Shown: positions 23,660-35,814 of the stretch, one piece after another
Layout of the letters: each line of letters opens with the position of its first letter
Numbering within the stretch: the stretch's first letter is position 1
NCBI RefSeq assembly: GCF_019703515.2
Contig: NC_059347.1
Coordinates: forward strand, 23,217,001 to 23,281,000
DNA from: Myxocyprinus asiaticus
Taxonomy: Eukaryota > Chordata > Actinopteri > Cypriniformes > Catostomidae
Length of the DNA: 64,000 nucleotides
Reading direction: 5' to 3'
Program-made: the position numbers and the translations under genes
The notes under the pieces: model-generated
The model's database searches: none
What the model was told of the DNA's origin: nothing
Seen by the model: only the letters and a program-made list of their open reading frames with translations

Positions 23660-24280
23660 ATTTAGATATGACTTTATTCTGCAGTACACAAATTATGATT
23701 TTTTGAAGAATATTTCAGCTCTGTAGGTCCTTACAATATAAGTAAAGGCATCATAAAAGTAATCCATACTGTATGACTAAAGTGTTTTAATCCATGTCTT
23801 CAGATGTGATATGATAGGTGTGGGTGAGAAACAGATCCATATTTAAGTCCTTTTTTTGCTTGAAATTCTTCTCCCTGTCCAGTAGGGCATGAAATGCATG
23901 AAGAATGTGAATCACCAAAAACACAAGAAGAATGTGAAAGTGACAATTAAAGTGGAGAGTGACTGAGGAGAATTTACAGAAAAAGAAAAAAAAAGACTTA
24001 AATATTGATCTGTTTCTCACCCACACCTACAGTATCACATCACTTTTGAAGACATTGATTTAATCACTGGAGTCTTATGAATTACTTTTATGCTGACTTT
24101 TTAGAGCTTCAAAATTTTGGCACCCATTCACTTGCATTGTATTGACCAAAAGAGCTGAGAAATTCTTCCAAAAATCTTCATTTGAGTTCAGTAAATGAAA
24201 GAAAGTTATACACCTCTGGGATGGTATAAGGGTGAGTAAATGATGAGGACATTTTCATTTTTGGGTGAACTATGAAGTCA
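23660..24280. mobile_element. Foldback MITE (GGAATAGTTCACCC family), degraded left end
   Basis: The right end 'cctctgggatggtataagggtgagtaaatgatgaggac...tttttgggtgaacta' is the family's terminal repeat in reverse. The interior is a long imperfect palindrome: 'gtgtgggtgagaaacagatcc' at about 23818 pairs with 'gatctgtttctcacccacac' at about 24007. The two arms extend outward on each side for more than 100 bp. There is no coding capacity. Similar foldback elements in zebrafish have been described under the name Angel, but I cannot confirm family identity. Confidence 0.75.
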
Positions 24281-24297
24281 TGTTCAAATAGAAATTA

Positions 24298-24420
24298 AAA
24301 GTGTTTCATCATTTACTTAATCGCATGTTGTTCCAACATTTTTTTTTTCTCCTGACCTGTATGGTTTTCTGTGGAGCTTTAAGACTGTCCCACTGACTAG
24401 TTAATTTTGAAAATATGTGG
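24298..24420 (+). mobile_element. Fragment of the same foldback MITE family
   Basis: It contains 'catcatttacttaatcgcatgttgttcc' cut by a T-run and 'ctgacctgtatggttttctg'. These correspond to the family's 'catcatttactcaccctcatgttgttccaaacctgtatg' region, split here into short matches. No termini remain. Confidence 0.5.
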
Positions 24421-24774
24421 CTTTGCACATCCTCAATAGAAAAAAGCCTAGATCACCTAATGCAAGTCTTAAATCCCAACCACCTAATGTAAATAATAAG
24501 TTTCACAGCATCAAATTATTGATAATGAGAATTTCTCTTTGAGAGACATCTTTCTTTACGTAGTATCGCTCAGGGAACTAGATTTAGACTTACATGAGGC
24601 AAAGTGTCAGTGCACATACACTAAAGAGACTGTGTGGCTGATAAGTGGACCCCCAGGGGAGTAAAAGTGCTCCGTTAAAGTGTGTGTCTGTGTAGACACA
24701 TTTCCACTATTGCAAGGCCCAAAGCCACCTCCTGTCAACTGTACACACACCCACAAGTTCTCACTCCACTCAGG

Positions 24775-24778
<4 letters not shown>

Positions 24779-24830
<52 letters not shown>
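24779..24830. repeat. (TG)n microsatellite
   Basis: Uninterrupted alternating TG of about 50 bp, followed by a shorter (TG)n at about 24969-24991. Open frames through it are artefacts of the repeat (Cys-Val and Thr-His runs). Confidence 0.95.
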
Positions 24831-24831
<1 letters not shown>

Positions 24832-25590
24832 AGCGACAGCACCCTGGGCCTGGATTTCTGCAGGATCAACAGGGCTAATTATAGTGATGAACTGACACCT
24901 TTCTGGTGCCTTTTCAATCACCTCCCACTGCCAGGTGCCTCACTGCCTCAAACTCCCCCTTCGCTTGTTTGTGTGTGTGTGTGTGTGTGTGGTGTGAGCA
25001 CATTTAAGTGTTTGCTCAAAAGTTTATTTTTTATTTATTTTTTTATTTTTTTACTTTTGTGTATGTATGAATAGGAGTTAGTGGTGACTGTGGTCGTGGG
25101 TGTGTTTTTTTTTGTTTTTGTTTTTTGTTTTAATGTGAGACTGACTAAGAGTTGGTAAGAAGCTTCCAAAGGTATATGCTGGAGAAGTCATGAAATATGT
25201 CTGAAAATGCTTGAAATTTGTTAGTTGCTGTATTTAGAGAGCTAGCCTATTTTCTGGGGCTTTATTGGCTGTGTATTCCATGAGTGCACTTTTTAATGAA
25301 TGTATTTATGTCACTGAATGTTGCTGTCAGTGATAATGAAGGTAATCTGTGAAGTTTTACATGTGTATGTATTATTATTTTTTTTTTTTTAAATTGCACA
25401 TAACCAGCAAAGTTTAAAACTTTTGCTTTAGCACACTGGTTGCGTGATAGATGAGTAGGTGTCTCTAACTGTTGTATGAGACTCTTCAGATTGCAAGAAT
25501 GCATTTATGTTTACACTACTAATACTGTATGATGTGGGGACATGTACCACTGGCCACAAGGGATTGGATCACCTAAATGGATGTGAGAAA

Positions 25591-26252
25591 GGCCCCGTTC
25601 ACCCCTGTTATTAAGATGCGTTTTGGGCTAAAAAGGAAAACGAAGAAGACAGGTGTAAACGGGGTCCAAAACGTTTCAAGATTTGTCCATATTCGGAGGC
25701 TGTCGAAAATGCATTTGACCACATTGGGCACGTTGTGTAAATGCTCATCCGTTCGCATGATGAGCGAATCACTGCCTACTCACCTGTCAGTCAACCACTG
25801 CACTAAAACAAGTGCAGTCTGATCGGACAATTTGAAAAAGTACATATTTGTACATGTAAAACAACTTAACAGAACTTCTTAATTGTGCCTGATATCAACA
25901 TGCAGGGACAGATGTGAGGCACATACACCTGAAGTTCAGTTAATACAGGTATTCCATTAAAATAACTGAAAATTGTGTTCTAAACATCATCTTTTTGCCA
26001 AAAGTGAATGCAAGTGTAATTAGGAGAAGCTACAATTTTTTTTTGTGCTTTTTCTTCTTTTTAGCTTTTTTCAAATTTATTATCTGCAGTAATACCCTGA
26101 CATAGTGATTGATGTGTCAATGAAATCAGAAACCCTTACCTCAAAATCTGTACACAAGTGGTCAAAAGAAATATTACAACCAGGTGTAAACAATGATGTG
26201 TCTCACCTGTCCACTTGTGATCTGATTATCCAAACCCATCTAAACAGGACCT
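25591..26252. mobile_element. Probable MITE with GGCCCCGTTCACCCCTG termini
   Basis: The left end 'ggccccgttcacccctgtta' and the right end 'ccatctaaacaggacc' are imperfectly complementary. Internal phrases ('ggtgtaaac' twice, 'acaagtgg', 'tgatctgattatcc') fit a known style of fish MITE whose ends read as a 'gtttacacctgg' type. No coding frame has support. Boundaries are approximate. Confidence 0.45.
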
Positions 26253-28180
26253 TAGTGAGTGAGTCTCAGCCAAGACAAGACAACGGAGGCAAGGTGGTTT
26301 CTCTAATGTGAAACACAGATGTTATCTATCACTCCACTCCATCTCACTTTTGTCTCATCTGTTGTTGCACCTGGGTCATCAGGTCAAAGGGTCTGCTTTG
26401 TGTATGGACAACCACACACACAGAGATACACACATTGTCATTCTTTGTTTTGTTTTGACATACCCTATGTTTTTCTATGGGCTAACGTAGCTCTGTCTTA
26501 TCCTCTGCTGTTATTTAAACCTGACAAGAGCACCAGAGTCTGTAGTCATCCGTGTCATCATCACAGTGCTATGTGTCATTACCCATGCATATGCTGACAT
26601 TGTATCCCTTATCCCTCTCAGGACTCTGGTGAGCTCTGCTGACTTGTTTGCGCTTATGTCAAGTTTTTCGGTTAGGAGGCGTACCACACGCTGTCATGTG
26701 CTGTCACCCTCTTCCTCCCGAGGTAGTCAGTCATTGGAACGGCAACCCCTCAATCCCACGTTTGGAAATCAACACAGGCATGTCATCAGCTGAGCCAGTG
26801 AAGGGGAGAAGAGTTTCCTGAGGCTGAGAAGATGCTATTGCGCTGTTTTGCTGTCGTTAGAGAGCTTCACCGATGGCCCTTGAAGTGCAACAACCCTGTC
26901 TCTCTCTCAAAAGCACGGGATGAAGGAGAGATGTAACTTCCAACCACGTGCCACCATCACTGGAGTCTGTTATCTGCATGTGTATAGCTGTGTGTCTGTG
27001 TGTGCGTGCTTGTGTTGTGTTTAGTGGCAGGGGGTTGAGAGACCGTTACTGCCTATGCCTGTTTGTCAAGGGTCATTGTGGTGGAGGACGAGTGGCTGTG
27101 ATAGTGTCTGGCCTTGCTTTTGATGTTACTGAGCCACTCCAGCAGAGAACTGATGATAACTTACAAGTCTGATAAACATTCTGCGTCCCTGTATGCCTGC
27201 TGTGTGCATGTGTTTGTGTGGAGTGCCAGAGAAGTGATTGTGTATTTTGTTTGTCCTTCACTGGCTGTTATTCAAGTTTGAAACCCCTTTTCCAGGCTCC
27301 TTTTTAACTGACTTGTGTTTACACTAAAGCTGAGTAGTCACAAAGTCATGTTCTACAACGTGTAAAGACAAATTGCCCCTGCGGCTTTTTCTGCTCAATG
27401 ACCTTGCTCTCCATTTGTACCCTTGGAGCCCAAAAAATATTTTGTTCTTATGAGGCTGTTTTTGTTTTCAGCTTTGCCAGCTTCCAAAGACAAGAAGATG
27501 GTTTTCAGTGGCCCAAGACATATTTTATTTTCCTTTTCCCCTCATATTGCAGGAATTTGCATCACCTTTTTAAGTGCTTGGCCTTGCAATTCTCTCTCAG
27601 GACTTTGCTGCACATTTTGGTACAGTGAATTACAAGACAACATTGCTTTTCTCACTAGGCATGGCATCTTACAATTTAATTCAGCTTTAAACTCTGGATT
27701 TAGTCATATAACTTGCTTTACTCTCAGTGTTAAGGAAGGCACTCTCAGTGCTTTTGCCAAGGTTAAGCATGAAACTTTCCAAACCAGTGTGTGTCTATGT
27801 GAACTGTTTTCCTGAAGTGGGTCAATGACTCTTCAGGAAAGTGCTCTATGGATTAGCATTTACATCATACCCCACACTTCCTTCTGCACGTTGGGTCCTT
27901 TTTTAAGAAAAATTCCTGAATCAGCATTACATGCCATAGTCTGTAGATGAAGCAGGATAGAGCTGAATATGTATTATTTAGTTCTAAGTAATAAATAAGA
28001 GGGTCTGTTGCCAATCCTTGTTCATTACAAAGTGCATGTTTCTTACAGCAAATTTACTCGTTTGGTCAGAGAAATTAAGCTGAATTTACAGATTGATGTA
28101 GCCAATTGTGCTTGGCTAAGTAAGATTTCTTTCAGTCTGGCCAATATGAGTCAACTGCATTGTCTGTGACCCAGTTCCAA
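26253..28180. other. Intronic DNA, no gene recognised
   Basis: Several open frames of 60-130 codons occur, but none shows a domain, splice-bounded conservation or signal peptide that I can support. The part 26520-26900 is relatively GC-balanced and repeat-poor. Confidence 0.4.
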
Positions 28181-28181
28181 C

Positions 28182-28182
<1 letters not shown>

Positions 28183-28231
<49 letters not shown>

Positions 28232-28265
28232 CTCTCACATTCTCTCTTTCTCTCACATTCTCTCT
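28183..28265. repeat. (TC)n-rich microsatellite
   Basis: A CT/TC dinucleotide tract interrupted by a short TG run and by 'acattc' words. Arg/Glu-rich frames on the - strand are repeat artefacts. Confidence 0.9.
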
Positions 28266-28499
28266 TTGAAGTCCACAGGCTGATCTCCCTATACAAGAGA
28301 GAGAATGCAAATAATAATTGGATGGAAGGGGGCAAAAAATGAAGGAATTAGAAAATGAGTAGAAATAAAAAGCAGAACACAACTATAATTTCAAAAGCTG
28401 AGGTACAATGCCCAAGGTGTCATGAAGAGGTGGCGTGCTGCAGGTAGCGCCATTCCCCCGGCGCCACTGGTTTATTTATCCTCCTCTCTGTTTGTTGCC

Positions 28500-28860
28500 A
28501 GCAGAGCAATGTCACGGGATCTGACCTAGAAAGGTCCAATCGCTCTCAGTCAAGCCCTCAACCTCCTCCTGTGAGTGCAACAGTGCCAGAGACTCCTCCC
28601 CATAAGAAAGGGGAGCAGTGCATCCCTTGTGTCTCCAAGGGGCGGTCCACTTCAGGGACATGAACATCCAGCTGGGCCACAAATATTTGGCGTACTGTGG
28701 ACATAGTGAGGTGGGAAAGATTGCCCCCCAGGTCAGAACTTTATATCTAGAACACCTGGTTTTTGGGGAAAATGTAACTCCATGGAGTCTTTTAACCATG
28801 CATGGGTGATTCCAGTGGAATATTATTATTAATTTATTTTTTTCCCAGGTTTTTGTCATT
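28500..28860 (-). pseudogene. Unidentified coding-like remnant, possibly from a retroelement
   Basis: A 115-codon frame on the - strand includes YAKYLWPSWMFMSLKWTAPW and YGEESLALLHSQEEVEGLTE. The composition is protein-like, and GC content is higher than in the flanks. I do not recognise the family. There is no splice context fitting fam172a on the + strand. The most likely origin is a fragment of a repeated element inserted in the intron, but it could also be a chance frame in conserved noncoding DNA. Confidence 0.3.
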
Positions 28861-28910
28861 TAAGCCTTCACAGTTTTCTTTAGTTGTTCTGTGGAAACAC
28901 ACAAATTTGA

Positions 28911-29516
28911 AAGGAATAGTTCATTTAAAACATTTTGTCAAAGTTGTCAATTTACTTACCCTTGTGTTGTTTCAAACCTGTATTAATTTATTTTTAATGC
29001 AGAATGTGATGTTTTAATGAATATCATGGCCTGTTTTTTAACAGTTTAAAAAGGACCCACAAGTATCAAAGTAGTCCATGTGACTCTTGCATCTTATTGT
29101 GCATTTTCTAAAGTCATAGAATGTGAGAAATTTGTAAAAACTAAGTTCTCCTGTGAACTTGCATGCCATTTGTGAACAAGCTTATCTCATGCACTCATGA
29201 ACGTACAATGGACGTGAAGATTTTCACTGACTAATTACTTAAATTTTGAGTTGTTTCTCACAAAAACAATCATATACCTTAAGACGACAAGGAACATGAT
29301 GCACAATTTACATGGACTACTTTTTAGTACTTTGTGTCTTTTTTAAGCTTTGAATTGAGGCACTTTTCACTGCCATTGTATTGAAGACGGTCTGCGATAT
29401 TCATTTAAACATCTCCTTTTGTGTTAACATAAGAAAGTAAGTCATACAAGTGTAAAATTACATGAGAGTGAGTAAGGTATGTCAGAATTTTAATTTTATG
29501 GTGAACTATTCCTTTA
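28911..29516. mobile_element. Foldback MITE (GGAATAGTTCA family) with both ends
   Basis: The left end 'aaggaatagttcattt' and the right end 'ggtgaactattccttt' form the terminal inverted repeat. TTGA lies at the left flank and TTAA at the right, compatible with a diverged TTAA target site. The interior is again palindromic: 'agtagtccatgtgac' at about 29069 pairs with 'catggactacttttta' at about 29311. It is about 606 bp with no coding frame. Confidence 0.8.
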
Positions 29517-29899
29517 ACGTTCACTTGCAGGAGACTGTGGAGTCATAACTAGATTGCTTGATTAATTCCTGTAGTCTTTGAGATGTGTGTTTAATATTGT
29601 CAACCAGTCTCACCGGCAGCATTTTTTTCCTCTTTTTTTTTTTTTTTTTTACTGCTCGCTGTTGTTATGCTGGTGGTTGTGACTCATGCCAGATTGATTT
29701 CCAAGCATCCTTTTGTGGACACCTTTGGGCTACCTGAATTTCAGTCTTATTTCAGTGCAGAAACTGAGCTGGAGGCTACCATGAGAACAATTTTGTGTGA
29801 AAACGACAACAATAGGCAAACACGGCTCCTCTCAGCTGAAGACACAACAGGGCCAGGGAAAGATGGCTCTGCTCTCCTCCAATGTCAGCTGTAAATAGT
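29517..29899. other. Intronic DNA before the LINE
   Basis: It contains a T-run at about 29629-29650. No gene was recognised. The exact LINE 5' end is not visible, so part of this may belong to it. Confidence 0.4.
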
Positions 29900-30016
29900 T
29901 AATTCTAATTCCCGAGATAGTGGTAGACCGTATGAAGTCCCTGCAGTGCTGCTCTTCACGACTCTGTGGTTCTGGAAGATGGGAAAATAAGCTCTGTTCT
30001 CCCTTAGCACTGCAAT

Positions 30017-31246
30017 ATGGCGCCATTGTGTGTGGTGTGCCGTCTGCTGTCCTCTCTGTTGTCTGTACTTTTATTGTCTCTTCTAATCAAGAATTGTCAC
30101 CCTTTACTTGTCTTTGACCATCAAATGCTGCTTGACATTCGAAGCTTAGTTGACGAAATGCCTATGTCTGATTTGAGCGGACCTCGTCTTTGTCCTCCAC
30201 TCCGCCTAATGAACATTCCTGTCTACCTGTGCTTGCGGTCCTTCGATGTTCTATGGAGGAAGTGCCGTAGGAGACGTGGCAAGCGGAGAGGTGCTGCTGT
30301 CAGATTGAAATCTGGCTTGGTCTCGGGACCCATTTTGCAGCCTTGCTCGACCTTCCCGGCGCCTCTACTGGACTACGGCCGCTACATTGTTTGGCGCTCG
30401 ATGGAGGTGCCTCATCGGTGGATTCGTCCCATCTTCCCTCTCTCTCTGTTCGAGCCCCCTTGGTGCATATCGTCCTGGATGCGTCAAGGTGGAGTGAACT
30501 ACCGAAATCTTTGCCTGCTGAGTCAAGCAACACAGCCTGCCAGTGAGTCATCAGCGCCGCTCCGGATGGCACTGATCAATGCACGGTCCCTGGTAAACTA
30601 GACATTTATACTGAATTACTTTTTTTTTACTGCATGCAGTTTGGACCTTCTTTTCATGACGGAGATGTGGATTAAAGTGGGAGATTTAAGTCCCTTTTCT
30701 GATCTAGTACCCCAGGATTGTAAATATTTTAATTCCCCTCAGGCTACTGGTCACGGTGGAGGGCTAGCAGCTGTTTTTAAAAATACCTTTCAATGCCGCT
30801 TTCTACCAACTGATGCCTATTGCTGCCTTGAGTTCAAATGTTCCAGATGGACCTGGCTACTAACCCAGTGTTGTTTGTGTTGGTTTACCGACATTTTAGG
30901 GGGAATTGCCACAAAGTACGATCGCATTTTATTGTTGGGTGATTTTAATATTCACATGTGCTGTGCCTCCTAACCTTCTTCTAAACAGTTTTTAAATCTT
31001 ATTGACACTTTGGACTTTGTTCAGTGGGTGAAAGGCCCTACACACATACAGGGTCATACTCTGGACCTGGTTTTATCGCATTGCATACCTGTTAACAATA
31101 TTGAAATTTGTGATACCAGTTTTTCTGACCATAAACCTCTGCAGTTCACCACGTCCCTTTTTGGTCCAACTGACAAAGCACCTTCTCTGATACGTTGGAC
31201 CCGCACTTTTTCCACTTGGCTCTGGAACCTTCTCTACATAACTTAG
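30017..31246 (+). pseudogene. LINE ORF2 leader and endonuclease domain
   Basis: The first open stretch (from 30017) carries a hydrophobic start, then a basic patch KCRRRRGKRRGAAVRLK and the endonuclease opening MALINARSLVN. An in-frame stop at about 30599 interrupts it. The same frame resumes with LDLLFMTEMW (the TE-W catalytic region), GHGGGLAAVFKN and LLLGDFNIHM (the GDFN motif). After a stop near 30971, another frame gives TLDLVLSHC and TSFSDHKPL, the SDH motif that closes the catalytic site. The order and motifs identify an APE-type LINE endonuclease. Confidence 0.87.
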
Positions 31247-31899
31247 ATGCTGATGAACATCTCAGTTTGTTTAATCTTATCTGTTCAAATATTTTCAAAT
31301 ATAAAGGCCCAACATCCCAAATCTAAACCGGAACCCTGGCTCAACGACACAACCCACTCACTTAGACAGATCTGCAGAAGAGCGGAATGTAAATGGAAAT
31401 AAGACAAACTACAGGTGTCATATGAAATGTGGAAGGACTCACTGTTTACATTTCCAAAAACCGTTAAGGCTGCTAAGTCTAAATATTTATCCGAGATTAT
31501 CACAAAAAAAAAAAAAAACTGTCATAGACCAAAAATACTTTTTTCAACCATTGACTCTGTTCTTAACCCTTCTATAAATGTCTATCCAGAGATATCTGCT
31601 CCTCTATGTGAAAGCTTTCTTACGTTTTTGTGTTGACACGGTTAACGTTTTAAGATCACAGATGTTGCCTTCTGCTTGTGACCTGTCAGAGACTCTAAAC
31701 TGCTCTGTATCTTGGTGAGTTTGAACTCTTATCTCCCTCCAGACCTGCAAAGAAATTATTGAACATCTAATGCCCACCCTTTGTCCCCATGATGTTATCT
31801 CTCCACGTTTCCTTTAACAAATTGTTGACACTGTTGGACTGATCTTCTGTCTATTATCAATAACTGTCTTAGCACTGGGGCTGTACCTGAATGCCTTAA

Positions 31900-33250
31900 A
31901 CTCGCTATGGGGATGCCTTATCTCAAAAAACCTAATCTTGACCCCTCTACCTTAGCTAATTTTAGACCTATCTCTAAGTTGCCTTTTATTTCTAAAATTT
32001 TGGAAAAAGTAGTATTAACCCAATTACAGACTTATATGAGCACAAACTCCATTCATGAAATTTTCCAGTCAGGATTCAATTACTCCACAGTACTGAATCT
32101 GCTCTTTTAAGAGACTCAAATGATATTTTATTAACAACAGATTCTGGGAATGTTATGGCTCTGGTTCTTCTAGATCTCAGCGCAGCATTCAATATGGTTG
32201 ACCACAACATTCTTATTTCCTGCCTAGAGCTTGGTACTGGTATTCACGGCACAGTTCAAAAAAGGTTTTGTTCCAATCTAACCAATAGAAGATTCTCTGT
32301 CGTTCTTGGTCAGCATACATCTTCTGCAGCGCATCTCTCTTGTGGTGTGCCACAGGGCTCGATCCTTGCTCCCATTTTATTCTCACTATATATGCTTTCT
32401 ATCGGTTCTATATTCAATAAATACGGAGTGTCTTTTCATTGTTATTCTGATGACACTCAAATTTATTTCCCTCTGGAATGCAACGACAAATATGCCGTCG
32501 AGCCACTTTTAGCTTGTTTAAAGGAACTAAAATTGTGGCTGTCACACATTTTTTTTTTAAACTTTAATGAAAACAAAACAGAAATTATTTTGTTCGGGTA
32601 ATTATTACGACTGTAATAATACGCTCGATTTTGAACTAGGCAATCTCGCGCCCTATATTACATCTTGTGCGAAGAATCTTGGCTTCCTGTTCGAAAGCAG
32701 CCTCAGATTTGATAAACAAATAAATGCTTTGGTAAGATCGAGCTTCTTCCACCTACGACGCTTGACGAAAGCTAAATATTTTTTCAAAAGTGTGAAGAAC
32801 TTTGAAATTGTGATTCATGCCTTTATTTTATCTGCCTAGACTATTGTGTCTCTCTTTATATTGGCATAAACCAATCTTATCTTCAAATAGTCCAAAATGC
32901 TGCAGCTAGACTTCTGACGAGCAGACGTAAATATGAACATCTTACCCCAATTTTGATTTCACTGCATTGGTTGCCTGTTAGATACAGAATTGATTTCAAG
33001 ATTTATTATTTGTCTACAAATCATTGAATAACCAGGCACCTCCAAATCTCTCTGATTTGCTGCACCCTCACAATCCTTCAAGATCTCAGGGATCTCGGAC
33101 TGCTCTCTGTTCCTAGATCCAAATTAAAGCACAGAGGCTTCCGAGCCTTTGCCATAGCTGGCCCTAAGCTCTGGAACAGCCTGCCTCTTCCTATTAGAAC
33201 TGCTCCATCTCTATTGGTTTTTAAATTAATGCTTAAAACATATCTATTTT
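31900..33250 (+). pseudogene. LINE reverse transcriptase domain
   Basis: Begins with KKPNLDPSTLANFRPISKLP and ISKILEKVV (RT block 1), then VLLDLSAAFNMVDHNILISC (first catalytic Asp region) and LSCGVPQGSILAPILFSLYM. The catalytic box is CYSDDTQIY. A frameshift near 32600 shifts into LGFLFESSLRFDKQI and HLRRLTKAKYF. Further downstream, without a single open frame, 'ctgcattggttgcctgttagatacaga' encodes LHWLPVRYR, the typical C-terminal block. Frames are broken at several places. Confidence 0.88.
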
Positions 33251-33663
33251 CATTGGCCTTTTATTTACAATGAACCCTTACTCTGATGTGTTTATATCAC
33301 TTTTATCTTTCTGCATGTGATTGACTTTTATTGTTTCTTTTTATCTGCTGTTATCTAAACCTGCTTTTGTACAGCACTTTGGTCAACGCTGGTTGTTTTT
33401 AAATGTGCTTTATAAATAAATGTGACTTGACTTAAACACAGAAACATGAATTCATGCCCCATATAATCAACACTAATACCTTGGGCTATGGTGGGTTTTC
33501 TTTAAGGTTTGACTCCATCTGTTCTGCACAAATTATCATATATGTGACCTCGTTTTTGTGGATCAGACTTGTGTGTGTATGCCCCAGTTGGTGAATATTG
33601 GTGGTCTTTCCAAGCTCCTTGGTATCTGCTGTGGTGGTCCCCTCATTAGTGGTGTTTGCTAAG

Positions 33664-35806
33664 CAGAGGTGTAAAGTAACAACTTACAGATACTCTCGTT
33701 ACTATAAGTAGTTTTTTTTTTTTTTCCAGGAATTGTACTTTTTTTAAGTAGTTTAAAATTTTAATAGTTTTACTTTTACATGAGTACATTTTATGTGCTG
33801 TTTCTGTACTTTTACTGCTCTATGTTCCATCTGTCTCTGTTGTCCACTTCCCTGTCTTGATTTTATCCATTAACATGATTGGCAAGGAAGAGTCTTGTGA
33901 CTCCCATTAAATCAAATCACACTTAGTAAACTTGAACGACATCTGTAGACCTGGCACCAACTGCTAATAATCATGGATGTGGAAGATATTTCAAGCAGCA
34001 ATACAATACCTGAACATCCATGGCCGCACCTGAAAGGGCTTTTCGCAATGAAGAAAGCCAGTTGCTTGATCGTGCCAGTTGAGATATCAGCTTTAATTCT
34101 ACCTCTAAGTTGAAGATAAAGGTAAATTTCACATTTCTGCTAACTAGATTCTCTGTATCTGTAATGTAGCCTGTAAATTAGCTATATATATCACTGAGAT
34201 TATTGGGCTGCTGTGAGAGATTTATGCAATGTTGGCAATAGGGCTGGGTGATAAATCAATCTTTATTTATTGGAAAAAAATCCTCAATATCGATGATAAA
34301 CTTTTCAGTAATTTTCTATGTTTGGCCTATGTTCTACATATAGGCCAGGGGTGCACATTACATCGATAGCAAGACAACCACTGAAAATTTACTTTTTATT
34401 TCCTTGCTTCTGTAGACACGCACTGTTTGACTGAGAGGTGGCTTATGTTTATATGCTTTACATGTTCCTAGAGCGCTCAAGCAAATGCGGATACATGCCT
34501 AAATGGTCAAATAAACTTCATAATTCCACCAAAATGCCCATCTTGGCGAGTTATTAATATAAACACAGTCAGGTATTATTGAAAACACAGTCATATTATG
34601 TCTAAAGTAAATGTAAACAGTGGGACAAAGGCGGATTTGTATCAAAATGTCAGACTTGAAGTGTACATGTAACTTAATAGACCATTGTCTAGTATGCCGT
34701 TTAAAGGCTATTAATCAATCAACAATAACAACAAAAGAAAACCACTCACTGCGTTTGGCTGAATAACTTAAGAAGCTTTAAAAGTATTAATGTAATATAG
34801 TAAAACAGTGACATTTTTAATAATATATTTTGTAATAATATTGTAAAAAATAAAAATAAAATAATAATAATAATAATACCGCCCCCTGATGTAGAGAGTG
34901 TTTTAATTTGAATGCTAAATTACCAGGGAAGTAGAGATGATGAAATAATTTGTTATTATTTTCAGGCTTAATCAAGTTTTTCTAATGCCTGATAGAAAAG
35001 TATCAACCTTTGTAGAGTAATACTTCAGGCAGAATAGTCCTATCATCAGTCACAAATACACTTCAGAAAATTGTGCAACATGCATTAGAATGAGAACACA
35101 ACATTTCTGGGCTTAAAAGATCAATGTGGCCCCTCATGTACTAGTTAAAGCCCGATGTGGCCCCTGTACCAAAAAGCTTTGCCCACCCCTGCTCTACACC
35201 ACCTCTATTGTGCGGGAGGTGACATGCCAAGTGACAGTCTTTTTTTGCTTTCTTAGTGTTTTTTGCATTCTTTTAAATGTGCAACAATAACTCACTCTGT
35301 TGGCATTAAGGGCAATTTAGACCCTACACTTAAACTGATTTTAATGTAATTGTTTCATACATTATGATTTAAAATGGTAATCAGTATATTGAAAATTACT
35401 TTAATCTTTTCACCTCTGTAATCATGTCTCCCTGTTTTTTTTTTTTTTTTTTTTTTATCCGATACATGCAGTGTTTACCATAGATAGGTGTTGTATTTTA
35501 AAAGTTGTTAGTCAAAAATAAAATTGTTTGGGGATACCTATATTATTCATTGTTTCTGACAAACAGCAATAAAAGTGAATGTGAATTACAGTATGTATGC
35601 TACGTTTTTAAATTGGATTATACAGTCTTTATTATAAGGGGGCACAGCTTTCACAAATCAATACTCAATATTCACTACTTACGAATACTTTTAATTGAGT
35701 TACTTGAGTAGTTTTTTGGACAGGTACTTTTTACTCAGACTAATGTTTTTGGGAATTAACAGTACTTTTACTGGAGTATGATTTTTCAATACTCTTTCCA
35801 CCCCTG
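33664..35806. mobile_element. hAT-like non-autonomous transposon, 2.1 kb
   Basis: The left end is CAGAGGTGTAAAGTAAC and the right end CTCTTTCCACCCCTG, so the element has the CAG...CTG ends of the hAT superfamily. An 8-bp direct repeat flanks it: TTGCTAAG at 33656-33663 and TTGCTTAG at 35807-35814, with one mismatch. 'gttact..agtagtttttt' and 'ttgagttacttgagtagttttt' are mirrored internally. No transposase frame is visible. The interior contains other inserted repeats, including the one at 34346-35191 and a 'agggctgggtgataaatcaat' fragment at about 34243. The (T)n runs at 33710-33726 and 35436-35456 are incidental. Confidence 0.85.
34346..35191. mobile_element. Nested hAT-like element with CAGGGGTG ends
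   Basis: Inside the larger element, CAGGGGTGCACATTAC at the left and TTTGCCCACCCCTG at the right form short inverted ends. 'gtggcccctcatgtactag' and 'gatgtggcccctgtacc' near the right are typical of a fish hAT family with these ends. No clear 8-bp target duplication was found, so the insertion may be old or the boundaries a few bases off. No transposase. Confidence 0.55.
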
Positions 35807-35814
35807 TTGCTTAG

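Larger units (their letters stand above)
29900..33434 (+). mobile_element. L2/CR1-type LINE, decayed
   Basis: Coding remnants appear in the order expected of ORF2: a basic N-terminal leader, an apurinic/apyrimidinic-type endonuclease, then reverse transcriptase. The 3' end reads 'ttgtacagcactttggtcaacg...tttataaataaatgtgacttgactta', resembling the short-repeat 3' tails of fish L2 elements. Several stops and frameshifts make it non-functional. Its 5' end and any target duplication could not be fixed. It is in the same orientation as fam172a. Confidence 0.88.
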
